NCBI GenBank assembly: GCA_030626365.1
Contig: DAOUPC010000028.1
Location: forward strand, 1 to 14,055
DNA: 14,055 nt
Direction of reading: 5' to 3'
Source: Paracoccaceae bacterium
Lineage (GTDB): Bacteria; Pseudomonadota; Alphaproteobacteria; Rhodobacterales; Rhodobacteraceae
The notes beneath the pieces are model-generated. The model ran no database searches, was not told the DNA's origin, and was given only the letters and a program-made list of their open reading frames with translations. The number at the start of each line of letters is the position of its first letter. Positions within the stretch are counted from its first letter, which is position 1. The position numbers and the translations under genes were made by a program. Below are positions 13,979 to 14,055 of the stretch, piece by piece.

Positions 13979-14055
13979 GGACCGATAGCTCAGCTGGATA
14001 GAGTACCTGACTACGAATCAGGGGGTCGGGGGTTCGAATCCTCCTCGGTCCGCCA
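13979..14055 (+). tRNA. tRNA-Arg (anticodon ACG)
   Basis: The gene is 77 nt with the CCA end encoded. The acceptor stem GGACCGA pairs perfectly with TCGGTCC, and the discriminator base is G. The anticodon stem is CCTGA/TCAGG around the loop CTACGAA, giving anticodon ACG. The T arm is GGGGG/CCTCC around TTCGAAT with one G-U pair. The ACG anticodon is normally deaminated to ICG and reads CGU, CGC and CGA. The gene ends on the last base of the window. Confidence 0.97.

Overview
The window looks like a chromosomal segment of a GC-rich alphaproteobacterium, most likely Rhodobacteraceae (Roseobacter group). The evidence is the protein sequences and the housekeeping series rpmH-rnpA-yidD-yidC-MOSC-engB-argB, an order I associate with that family. 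No integrase, transposase, phage gene or CRISPR array is visible. This is mostly core genome.

Minus-strand block, read from 10074 down to 1. It starts with rpmH and rnpA (ribosomal protein L34 and the RNase P protein). A separate promoter follows, then a DsrC/TusE-fold protein that has no cysteine at all, yidD, and ttcA (tRNA 2-thiocytidine synthesis). Next is a membrane-anchored c-di-GMP phosphodiesterase with a degenerate GGDEF domain. Then comes a tightly coupled trio: yidC (membrane insertase), a MOSC-domain protein and engB (ribosome-assembly GTPase). The last stretch is argB (acetylglutamate kinase), a sterol-desaturase/fatty-acid-hydroxylase family membrane protein, and the first 35 codons of a probable ferredoxin-like protein cut by the window edge. 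One short-chain dehydrogenase lies on the plus strand between engB and argB. It faces engB tail to tail with only 2 nt between the stop codons.

Plus-strand block, 10373 to 14055. This is a compact three-gene operon: a TVP38/TMEM64 (VTT/DedA-like) membrane protein, a flavin disulfide oxidoreductase overlapping it by one base, and a membrane sensor histidine kinase 16 nt further on. A tRNA-Arg(ACG) gene follows and ends exactly at the window edge. The first two genes correspond to halves of a protein that exists as a fusion in other bacteria, so they probably work together. The kinase has no response regulator beside it in this window.

The least explained items are the VTT/oxidoreductase/kinase operon, the cysteine-free DsrC-like protein next to a tRNA thiolation gene, and several short repeats and inverted repeats in the intergenic gaps. 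All promoters and operators listed were found by eye and are tentative. No search or folding was run.
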